DNA of 5,110 bases, from NCBI GenBank assembly GCA_031127185.1, contig JARIET010000214.1, forward strand, positions 1-5,110, in the 5' to 3' direction. Shown here piece after piece: positions 1 to 5,110 of the stretch (the stretch's first letter is position 1; each line of letters starts with the position of its first letter). A program made the translations under genes and the position numbers. Under the pieces are notes generated by a model. That model did no database searches and was not told the origin of the DNA. It saw only the letters and a program-made list of their open reading frames with translations. Origin of the DNA: Gemmatimonadota bacterium (lineage in GTDB: Bacteria; Gemmatimonadota; Gemmatimonadetes; Gemmatimonadales; Gemmatimonadaceae).

Positions 1-1
1 C

Positions 2-268
2 GAGGATGCAGGCGTGGCGCAACTGCACAAGAATGTCGGCGACCTGCACTATCGGTCGGGGTCGTTCGACGAGGCCTTTGAGGCCTACTTGCGCGCTGTG
101 AAGTTCAATGAATCGCTCGGCTCCGATGTCTGGCTCAAGCTGGGCAACATCCGCTTGCGCCGGCGGGAGCGGTCAGAGGCGGTCACGTGCTGGGAGCGCG
201 CGCTGGCGATTGATCCCGGCAACCCGATCGTGAAGCAGAACCTCGAAGCCGCACGAGCGCAGGCGTGA
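2..268 (+). CDS. TPR-repeat protein, C-terminal part (5' truncated by window edge)
   Basis: The reading frame is open to the first base of the window; four codons (Glu-Asp-Ala-Gly) precede the first possible start, a GTG at 14, and no ribosome site can be seen, so this is taken as the tail of a longer protein. The visible 89 or so residues contain two tetratricopeptide repeats: one from about LHKNVGDLHYRSG to the helix ending in YLRAVKFN, and a second from VWLKLGNI to WERALAIDPGN, both with the TPR pattern of small and aromatic residues. The protein ends in an Ala/Arg-rich helix. Its stop overlaps the cheR start by four bases. TPR modules are often fused or linked to CheR in chemosensory systems, where they mediate protein contacts, so a scaffold role in the same system is inferred. 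What lies N-terminal (more TPRs or another domain) is unknown. Confidence 0.85.
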   Translation, partial: EDAGVAQLHKNVGDLHYRSGSFDEAFEAYLRAVKFNESLGSDVWLKLGNIRLRRRERSEAVTCWERALAIDPGNPIVKQNLEAARAQA

Positions 269-1119
269 GTACGTCAGCACCGTCTGCCGCCCGCGATGCC
301 AAGGGGTTCCTGGCGCTGACCGAGCAGATCGCGCGCGCGCGTGGCGTGGCCGTGCGCAGCTACAAGATTGGCTGCCTCGAGCGGCGAATCGCCGCGCGCC
401 TGCGGGCCACCGGTGCGGAGGACTACGCGACGTACGCCAGGGTGCTGCGCGATGATCCGTCGGAATACGACGCGCTGCTCGACGCGCTCACCATCAATGT
501 GACGCATCTCTTTCGCGACACAGATGTGTGGGAGGCCGTGCGCACGCGCGTGCTCCCCGCTCTCTGGGCATCGGAACACCCCCAGATCCACACGTGGGTT
601 GCCGGCTGCGCCAGCGGTGAAGAGGCGTACACCATGGCCGCCCTGTGGCATGGCTTCCTGGAGGAGCGTGGTGAGCTCGCGCGCCTCGGCCGGGTGCGTG
701 TCATCGCGACCGATCTTGATCCGGGTGCGCTCGCGGTGGCTGCCGAGGCTCGCTACCCGCGTGAGGCGTTCCGCGATACGCCCGCCCACGTGCGCACGCG
801 CTACTTCACGCCGGACGAACCCCACGTGGCGGTGTCGGAACTCCGGCGCATGGTGCGCTTTGAGCGCGGTGACCTGCTGGCCACCGCCCAGCCCGCGGAT
901 TCGGTGCACTTCATCACCTGCCGCAACGTGCTGATCTACTTCGACAAGGCATCGCAGGATGCGATTTTCGCGCGCTTTCGGGCATCGCTCGTTCCCGGCG
1001 GGTTCCTCGTGATTGGCAAGACCGAGGCCATGCTCGGCGAGTCCCGCACCCTGTTCGACGCACTCGACCAGCGGGTGCGGCTGTTCCAGCGTCCACTCCA
1101 CCGGAGGGCTGGCGCGTGA
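265..1119 (+). CDS. cheR: CheR, chemoreceptor glutamate methyltransferase
   Basis: CheR transfers a methyl group from S-adenosylmethionine to glutamates of chemoreceptors, the forward arm of chemotactic adaptation; it is cytoplasmic. The 284 residues have the normal length for a single-domain CheR. An N-terminal helical domain (about 10-85) ends in TINVTHLFRD (76-85), the family motif usually seen as TxNxTxFFR. The Rossmann-type SAM domain follows, with AGCASGEEAYTMA (113-125), the acidic ATDLD (148-152), ITCRNVLIYFD (217-227) and GGFLVIGKTEAM (245-256). All the expected blocks are present and no TPR is fused at the C-terminus. The GTG start overlaps the preceding stop as GTGA; the Shine-Dalgarno sequence is weak, which suggests translation coupled to the TPR gene. 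The last four bases overlap the cheD start in the same way. Confidence 0.96.
   Translation: MSTSAPSAARDAKGFLALTEQIARARGVAVRSYKIGCLERRIAARLRATGAEDYATYARVLRDDPSEYDALLDALTINVTHLFRDTDVWEAVRTRVLPALWASEHPQIHTWVAGCASGEEAYTMAALWHGFLEERGELARLGRVRVIATDLDPGALAVAAEARYPREAFRDTPAHVRTRYFTPDEPHVAVSELRRMVRFERGDLLATAQPADSVHFITCRNVLIYFDKASQDAIFARFRASLVPGGFLVIGKTEAMLGESRTLFDALDQRVRLFQRPLHRRAGA
1103..1108 (+). promoter_or_regulatory. Shine-Dalgarno site of cheD
   Basis: A GGAGGG run inside the end of cheR lies seven bases before the GTG at 1116. It supports that GTG as the cheD start, even though GTG is a weaker start codon and the gene overlaps cheR by four bases. Confidence 0.7.
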
Positions 1120-1592
1120 ACGAACTTCGAGTCGCGATTGCCCGTCACGCCGTCATGCGGGCGCCCGGGCGACTCATCTGCATCGGAGTTGGATCGTGCG
1201 TGGTGATCACGATTTTCGACGAAGCCGCGCAGTGCGGCGCACTCGCGCACGTGTTGCTGCCCGAGGAGACGCCGGGCATGAGTGCAGGCCATCCAGCGCG
1301 CTTTGCCACCACGGCAGTGCCGCTGTTGCTTGGCGCCCTGCGCGCGCGCGGCGCCGACGGACCGTACGTGGCCAAGCTCGCGGGTGGGGCGGGGCTGTTT
1401 GCCGACGTGCTGACGTCCAAGGGGCGCGTCGGTGAACGAAATGTTATCGCCGCCCGCTCGGCGCTCGCGACGGCGGGGATCCCGGTCGTTGCGGAGGATG
1501 TGGGTGGTGGGGCGGGGCGGTCGGTGGTGTTCGACGTGGAGACGGGCAAGGTGGCGGTGCGCAAAGCCAGCGGCGATACAAGTGTCCTGTAG
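1116..1592 (+). CDS. cheD: CheD, chemoreceptor glutamine deamidase
   Basis: CheD converts specific receptor glutamines to glutamates, creating methylation sites; in some bacteria it also binds CheC. The 158 residues match the usual CheD length and fold: GVGSCVV with the nucleophilic Cys28, LAHVLLPE with the catalytic His45, KLAGGAGLF (87-95), GERNV (106-110), and AEDVGGGAGRSV followed by ETGKV (126-146). By alignment from memory with Thermotoga maritima CheD (triad Thr21, Cys27, His44), the threonine position is occupied here by Cys22. The main nucleophile and histidine are intact, so the enzyme may still work. The start is the GTG overlapping the cheR stop, supported by a GGAGGG site. No cheC is present in the window. 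The gene ends 27 bases before cheB, the only sizeable gap within the che genes. Confidence 0.94.
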   Translation: MNELRVAIARHAVMRAPGRLICIGVGSCVVITIFDEAAQCGALAHVLLPEETPGMSAGHPARFATTAVPLLLGALRARGADGPYVAKLAGGAGLFADVLTSKGRVGERNVIAARSALATAGIPVVAEDVGGGAGRSVVFDVETGKVAVRKASGDTSVL

Positions 1593-1605
1593 CCAGCATC
1601 AGGTC

Positions 1606-1610
1606 GGAGA
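1606..1610 (+). promoter_or_regulatory. Shine-Dalgarno site of cheB
   Basis: GGAGA lies nine bases before the ATG at 1620, inside the short 1593-1619 gap. The gap is too short for a convincing terminator plus promoter and none is seen, so it probably only serves translation initiation; cheB does not rely on stop/start overlap as its neighbours do. Confidence 0.6.
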
Positions 1611-1619
1611 CGCCCAGGG

Positions 1620-2702
1620 ATGACGCCGGAGTCGCCCGCGCGCACGCGGACCGTTCTGGTCATCGACGACAGCGCGCTGATTCGCGCCATCGTCCGCGAC
1701 CTTGTCGATGCGATGGATGGTTTCGAGGTGATCGCGACGGCAGGCGACGGCAACGAGGGGCTCGCCGCGGTGAAGGTGCTGGCGCCCGATATCGTCACGC
1801 TGGATGTGGAAATGCCCGGGCTCGACGGCCTCGCCACGCTCGAACGGATCATGCGCGAGTCCCCGAGGCCGGTGGTGATGTTGAGCGGCGCCGAAACGAC
1901 CGGCGGGGTGGACCTGACCTTGCGCGCGCTGGACCTCGGAGCCGTCGACTTTGTGCGGAAGGGCGTATCCGGAGGCGCGGCCCCGGCTGTGCTCGCCGAG
2001 CGACTGCAGGGCGCGCTCCGAGCGGCGGCGGCGGTGAACATCGGTGCAGTGTCGCGCGCGACGCCGCGTGCCACCGCGCCGGTGCGCGAGAGTACATCCG
2101 TACACGCGTTGGCGGCCCGAGCCGTGGTGGCCGTCGCTGCTTCCACCGGCGGTCCTCGCGCGCTCGCGGAGTTCTTTGCGCACGTTCCCGGTGATCTCGA
2201 TGCAGCCATCGTCGTTGTGCAGCACATGCCCCGCGGTTTCACGGCAGGCCTCGCGCGCCGGCTCGCCCAAGCCGGGCCGGTGGCGGTGCGCGAGGCGCGC
2301 GGTGGGGATCGACTGATCTCGGGCCGTGCCTATGTCGCACCCGGCGGCCAGCACCTTCGCCTCGTGGCTTCGGACGACGGCGTACGGACGGCGCTCGACG
2401 ATGGCCCGGCAGTGTGGGGAGTCAAGCCGGCAGCCGACCCACTCTTCGTGAGCGCTGCCCAGTTGTTCGGCGACGCCTGCGTCGGGGTGGTGCTCACGGG
2501 CATGGGCCGCGATGGTGCGCTCGGGCTCTCGGCGATTCGTGAGGCGGGAGGCGGCGCGATTGTACAGGATGAAGCGACGTCTGCCGTCTACGGGATGCCG
2601 CGCGAGGCGCTGGCGATTGCTGGCGCCGACCGCATCACCACTCCGGCCGGAGCGGGTGACGCGCTCGCCGAACTGCTGGCTCGCGCAAAGGTGCTCAAGT
2701 GA
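1620..2702 (+). CDS. cheB: CheB, receptor methylesterase/deamidase response regulator
   Basis: CheB removes methyl groups from receptor glutamates, and can deamidate glutamines, once its receiver domain is phosphorylated by CheA. At 360 residues it has full length. The receiver domain (about 10-118) shows the acidic pair Asp16-Asp17, phospho-acceptor Asp62 in TLDVEMPGLDG, Ser89 at the switch position and Lys114. The residue after Lys114 is Gly, where most receivers have Pro. A linker (about 120-165) leads to the esterase domain with catalytic Ser175 (ASTGGP), His202 (VVQHMP) and Asp298 (GMGRDG), plus the YVAPGG block (238-243). All three catalytic residues are present. ATG start with a GGAGA site. 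The stop overlaps the next gene by GTGA. It pairs with CheR and CheD in one adaptation module. Confidence 0.97.
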   Translation: MTPESPARTRTVLVIDDSALIRAIVRDLVDAMDGFEVIATAGDGNEGLAAVKVLAPDIVTLDVEMPGLDGLATLERIMRESPRPVVMLSGAETTGGVDLTLRALDLGAVDFVRKGVSGGAAPAVLAERLQGALRAAAAVNIGAVSRATPRATAPVRESTSVHALAARAVVAVAASTGGPRALAEFFAHVPGDLDAAIVVVQHMPRGFTAGLARRLAQAGPVAVREARGGDRLISGRAYVAPGGQHLRLVASDDGVRTALDDGPAVWGVKPAADPLFVSAAQLFGDACVGVVLTGMGRDGALGLSAIREAGGGAIVQDEATSAVYGMPREALAIAGADRITTPAGAGDALAELLARAKVLK

Positions 2703-3217
2703 CAAGCGCAACACTGCCGGGCGCGGTACGCGCGACGATGCACATCGTCGCCCGCGTGGGAGCGGGCCGCTTCGCGCTGAACGCCGCGGATGTCGAGGAA
2801 GTGATTGATGCGCCGGACCTGATTCCCGTACCGAACGCGCCGCCCGGGCTTGCGGGGCAGTTCGCGCATCGCGAACGCACCGTCAGCGCGTTTGACGGCG
2901 GCTGGGCATTCGGCGTCGTGCGCGCGCGGCGTCCGCGCGAATCCACGGTGCTTGTCCTTCGTGTGTCTGGGGATCGACTGGGGCTTGTGGTGGACGACGT
3001 GGAGGATCTGGCCACGGTGGATCCCGACGCCGTCCGTCCCGTGCCGACCGGCGTCGATGCATCGGGAACCCTCGTGGGCGTCTGCCGACTCGACCCGGCC
3101 GACCGCACACTGGTGGGGATTGTCAACGCGCTCACCGTGGCCGTGCGCGCCTGGACACTCGCTCCCAGGGTCCTGCCGGAGTTCGCGGTCAGTGCTGCGG
3201 CGGAGCTGCCCGGGTGA
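2699..3217 (+). CDS. Divergent CheW-like adaptor protein
   Basis: The 172-residue protein is assigned to the CheW fold from its layout: a first strand MHIVARVGAGRFALNAADVEEVI (from residue 14), then LIPVPNAPPGLAGQ (41-54), a VLVLRVSGDRLGLVVDDVEDL block (84-104) and a last strand DRTLVGIVNALTVAV (135-149). Positions 55-72, where a typical CheW has a NLRG turn followed by a PVIDLR-like strand, read FAHRERTVSAFDGGWAFG, so that signature is lost. CheW proteins couple receptors to the kinase CheA. Whether this one does, or whether it plays a decoy, regulatory or alternative-array role, cannot be told. The GTG start overlaps the cheB stop as GTGA, with AAAGG (2687-2691) seven bases upstream. The C-terminal 20 residues are not recognised. 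Confidence 0.8.
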   Translation: MTSATLPGAVRATMHIVARVGAGRFALNAADVEEVIDAPDLIPVPNAPPGLAGQFAHRERTVSAFDGGWAFGVVRARRPRESTVLVLRVSGDRLGLVVDDVEDLATVDPDAVRPVPTGVDASGTLVGVCRLDPADRTLVGIVNALTVAVRAWTLAPRVLPEFAVSAAAELPG

Positions 3218-3753
3218 CGCTCCCCTTCTCGATTGGAGCCGCGAAGCCGGCGCCCAGGCCGGTGGTGGAGCGCGCACAACTCGTCGTGTTCCGGGTGGGC
3301 GACCAGCGATATGCGGCGGACGTGTTTGCCGTGGAGCGCGTGCTTCGCTATTCCGCGCCGCGCGCCATCCCGAACGTGCCGGCCTGGCTCGAGGGCGTGA
3401 TCGAGTATGCCGGGCGCGCGGTGCCCGTGATCGACCTGCGCGCCCGGTTCGACCTCCCGGCAGCCGTGGATCGATCATCGGCCCGCATCCTGGTGTTCAT
3501 CGTCGGCGGCGACGCGAGCTCAACCACGGTCTATATCGCCGCGGCGGTGGACGGGGTGGATGAAGTCACGACGGTGGAGAAGTCCGCGCTCGAGGATCCT
3601 CCAGCGGTGTTTCGCGGGCTCGCGCGGCAGTACCTCAAGGCGCTCGTCCGCCAGGGCGGGACGGTGATCGTGGTGCTCGATGTTGCGCAGTTGCTGAACT
3701 CACGGGAGCGCATCGTGCTCGACCAGGCGATGGCGGAGACGACGAATGGCTGA
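3214..3753 (+). CDS. cheW: CheW, chemotaxis coupling protein
   Basis: The 179 residues contain one CheW domain after a short Pro/Ala-rich N-terminal tail of about 20 residues. Visible blocks are AQLVVFRVGDQRYAADVFAV (21-40), PRAIPNVPAWLEGVIEYAG (49-67), AVPVIDLRARF (69-79), a strand RILVFIVGG (91-99) and the closing strand GGTVIVVLDVAQLLN (148-162). The usual NLRG turn reads EYAG, but the following PVIDLR strand is intact, so this is the more canonical of the two adjacent CheW proteins. It is expected to link CheA to receptor tips at the cytoplasmic face of the membrane. The GTG start overlaps the preceding stop as GTGA, with a GGAG (3202-3205) eight bases upstream. The C-terminus extends about 17 residues beyond the last strand and overlaps the next gene by eight bases. 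Confidence 0.93.
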   Translation: MTLPFSIGAAKPAPRPVVERAQLVVFRVGDQRYAADVFAVERVLRYSAPRAIPNVPAWLEGVIEYAGRAVPVIDLRARFDLPAAVDRSSARILVFIVGGDASSTTVYIAAAVDGVDEVTTVEKSALEDPPAVFRGLARQYLKALVRQGGTVIVVLDVAQLLNSRERIVLDQAMAETTNG

Positions 3754-4618
3754 CGAAACACTGGCGCAGTACCGCGCCCGGTATGCGGATATCGACGGTC
3801 GGCTCGACACGGCGGCGGCATCGGGAATCGATGACGCCTCGCGTGCGACGGTGAAGACGGAGATCATCACGCTCTTCAAGGCGGTCGAGCAGCAGGCCAC
3901 GGAAATGGCGGCGCTCAAGGACCAGATCAAGACGCTGGTGGACAAGTGGAAGGCCTTGCAGGCCGCAGCCGCGCCGTCGCTGGCCCCGCAGTTCGCTGCC
4001 GAAAAGCCGGTGGTGGTCGCCGATCACATTGGTGCGTCCACGTTCATTGAGAAGGGATGGAGCCGGCTTTCGCTCGGTGACTACGAGGGCGCGGAGACGG
4101 CGCTGGTGAAGGCGATCGAGCTCTCGCCGGGCAATCCGCAGAGCGAGGCGCTACTGGGTTGGGCACAGATGCTGCAGGAGAAGCACGACGAAGCACTGAT
4201 GAACTTTCAAAAGGTACTGATGCGTGAGCCTTCCAACGCGTTGGCTCGAATCAATGTCGGCTATATCTGCCTTAAGAAAGGAATTTTCGGTGAGGCCATC
4301 GAGCATCTCTCCAAGGCCATCCGGCTCGACAACGACAAGAAGGCGACGCTCTATGCGCACTTCTACCTCGGCCTGGTCTACCTCGAACGCGAGATGTACG
4401 AGGACGCGCAGGTCTTCTTCCAGAAGACGCTCGTGCTTGGACCCAACCTGATCGAGGCGTACTATGAACTGGGGCGCGCCTTCTGGTTCAACGAGCAGGA
4501 AGACGAGGCCAAGACCACATGGAGGCAGGGACACACCACGAACAAGTTCAACCCGTGGGGAAAACGCTGCGCGGAACTCCTTGCCCTCGTGGAATCTGGA
4601 GCGCAGCCTCCGAAGTAG
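3746..4618 (+). CDS. Coiled-coil and TPR-repeat protein of the che operon
   Basis: The 290-residue protein has no signal peptide or membrane segment and is probably cytoplasmic. Residues about 34-72 form a likely coiled coil rich in Lys, Glu, Gln and Ala, followed by an Ala/Pro linker (73-92). About five tetratricopeptide repeats follow: 98-131 (ends ELSPGN), 132-165, 166-198, 202-236 (ends VLGPNL) and 237-270, then a short helix. No catalytic motif is seen. The ATG start is supported by a GGAGA (3735-3739) six bases upstream and lies inside the end of cheW, so the gene is co-translated with the che genes. A role as scaffold for CheW, CheA or an output machine is inferred only from fold and position. 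The stretch coding for residues about 152-182 is less GC-rich than the rest of the gene. Confidence 0.9.
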   Translation: MADETLAQYRARYADIDGRLDTAAASGIDDASRATVKTEIITLFKAVEQQATEMAALKDQIKTLVDKWKALQAAAAPSLAPQFAAEKPVVVADHIGASTFIEKGWSRLSLGDYEGAETALVKAIELSPGNPQSEALLGWAQMLQEKHDEALMNFQKVLMREPSNALARINVGYICLKKGIFGEAIEHLSKAIRLDNDKKATLYAHFYLGLVYLEREMYEDAQVFFQKTLVLGPNLIEAYYELGRAFWFNEQEDEAKTTWRQGHTTNKFNPWGKRCAELLALVESGAQPPK

Positions 4619-4628
4619 GGCTCGGGTG

Positions 4629-5110
4629 ATGGACTGCCGCACAGTTGCGCTGCTGCTCGTCGCGGCCTCCTCTGTTGGCGGCGCGCAGATATCGGGTATG
4701 CCAACCGGCGCAGAACGAATCACCGGCGGGCGATTCACGTTGGTTGCGATGCCGTCGGACGTTGGCCTCGCGCGCAACCTGCTGGCCGAATCGATCGCCC
4801 GCGACACGTTCCCGGGGCTGCCGCGACCCATGCGGCGCGCGGAAATATTCATTGCGCCCGATGAGCGGCGTTTTCGAGAGTGGATGGGCGAAGGTGTGCC
4901 GGAATGGGGTGCCGCCGTAGCCTATCCGGACCACCACCGGATCGTGATGCAGGGTCGCGGTGCCGACTCGCGGGCTGGCGGCTCCCGCGCTGGTTCAACG
5001 AGGGCTACGCGTCGTACTCCGCGGGCGAGTGGGGGCGCGATGAGGTCTTGGCGTCGAGCTTTGTCCTGGCATTGCGCGGCTTGCCACATCTGGCCACGCT
5101 CGACTCGATG
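4629..5110 (+). pseudogene. Secreted peptidase-MA-like protein, frameshifted with HExxH segment missing; 3' end outside window
   Basis: The ATG at 4629 follows the TPR stop by ten bases, with AGGG (4617-4620) eight bases upstream. The first 19 residues look like a signal peptide (hydrophobic VALLLVAA, cleavage before Gln20 after GGA). Residues about 35-117 (from FTLVAMPSD through EWGAAVAYP to IVMQGRG) resemble the N-terminal part of peptidase-MA-like zinc peptidases, as remembered from Gemmatimonadota. From about 4973-4985 the similarity moves to another frame: LPRWFNEGYASYSAGEWGRDEV, the block that normally follows the HExxH helix, is read from 4982 on, two bases out of phase with the start. 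The original frame has no stop before the window end but reads as Arg/Ser/Trp-rich non-family sequence. The zinc motif is absent in both frames. It may be a true pseudogene or a sequence or assembly deletion. The family call rests on memory. Confidence 0.62.

Noticed and set aside
14..16. GTG as true start of the first TPR gene
   Set aside because: The frame is open to the window edge, no ribosome site can be assessed, and the protein begins in the middle of a repeat; truncation by the window is more likely.
330..340. Alternating GC run as a repeat or Z-DNA element
   Set aside because: Short runs of alternating G and C occur several times in this GC-rich coding sequence and match Ala/Arg codons; nothing sets this one apart.
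1593..1619. Internal promoter or terminator between cheD and cheB
   Set aside because: Only 27 bases, no hairpin with a T-run and no recognisable -35/-10 pair; it is accounted for by the cheB ribosome site.
274..3478. Long minus-strand open frames (for example 274-1101, 1145-2242, 1599-2714, 2588-3478)
   Set aside because: They lie opposite well-recognised che genes, their translations are Arg/Ala/Pro/His-rich without any family motif, and such open antisense frames are expected in GC-rich coding DNA.
2850..3563. Plus-strand 237-residue frame across both CheW genes
   Set aside because: It overlaps two recognised CheW-fold genes in another frame and reads as low-complexity Arg/Pro/Trp-rich sequence.
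4965..4995. Programmed ribosomal frameshift joining the two peptidase frames
   Set aside because: There is no slippery heptamer or clear downstream structure, and slippage would not supply the missing HExxH residues; a deletion explains both.

Overview
The window is a tightly packed, all plus-strand, GC-rich bacterial segment holding most of a chemosensory (Che) operon. Gene order is: TPR protein (3' end only) - cheR - cheD - cheB - divergent CheW-like gene - cheW - coiled-coil/TPR protein - start of a secreted peptidase-MA-like gene that looks broken. GC content, GTG starts, the Ala-Gln signal-peptide end of the last gene and the remembered look of the TPR and peptidase proteins suggest Gemmatimonadota. 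That assignment is inference, not shown by a marker gene.

Layout: bases 2-268 end a TPR protein that runs in from upstream. Bases 265-1619 hold the methyltransferase CheR and the deamidase CheD, then a 27-base gap. Bases 1620-2702 hold the response-regulator methylesterase CheB. Bases 2699-3753 hold two CheW-fold adaptors, the first strongly divergent. Bases 3746-4618 hold a 290-residue protein with an N-terminal coiled coil and about five TPRs. From 4629 to the window end there is a signal-peptide protein whose second half continues in another reading frame, with the expected zinc-binding HExxH segment absent at the switch. Genes overlap or nearly touch. Four junctions are the same GTGA start/stop overlap, so the block from the first TPR gene to the second is very probably one translationally coupled operon. 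No terminator, promoter, RNA gene, mobile element or CRISPR array was seen.

How it works together: CheR methylates, CheB demethylates or deamidates, and CheD deamidates glutamates/glutamines of chemoreceptors, so the window carries the complete adaptation module. The CheW proteins couple receptors to the kinase CheA. CheA, receptors and CheY are not in the window and probably lie upstream or elsewhere. The TPR proteins at both ends are likely scaffolds. The output (flagella, type IV pili or another process) cannot be told from this sequence.

Most worth checking: the apparent loss of the HExxH segment in the last gene, the Thr-to-Cys change at the third catalytic position of CheD, and the CheW-like protein that has lost the usual central signature.
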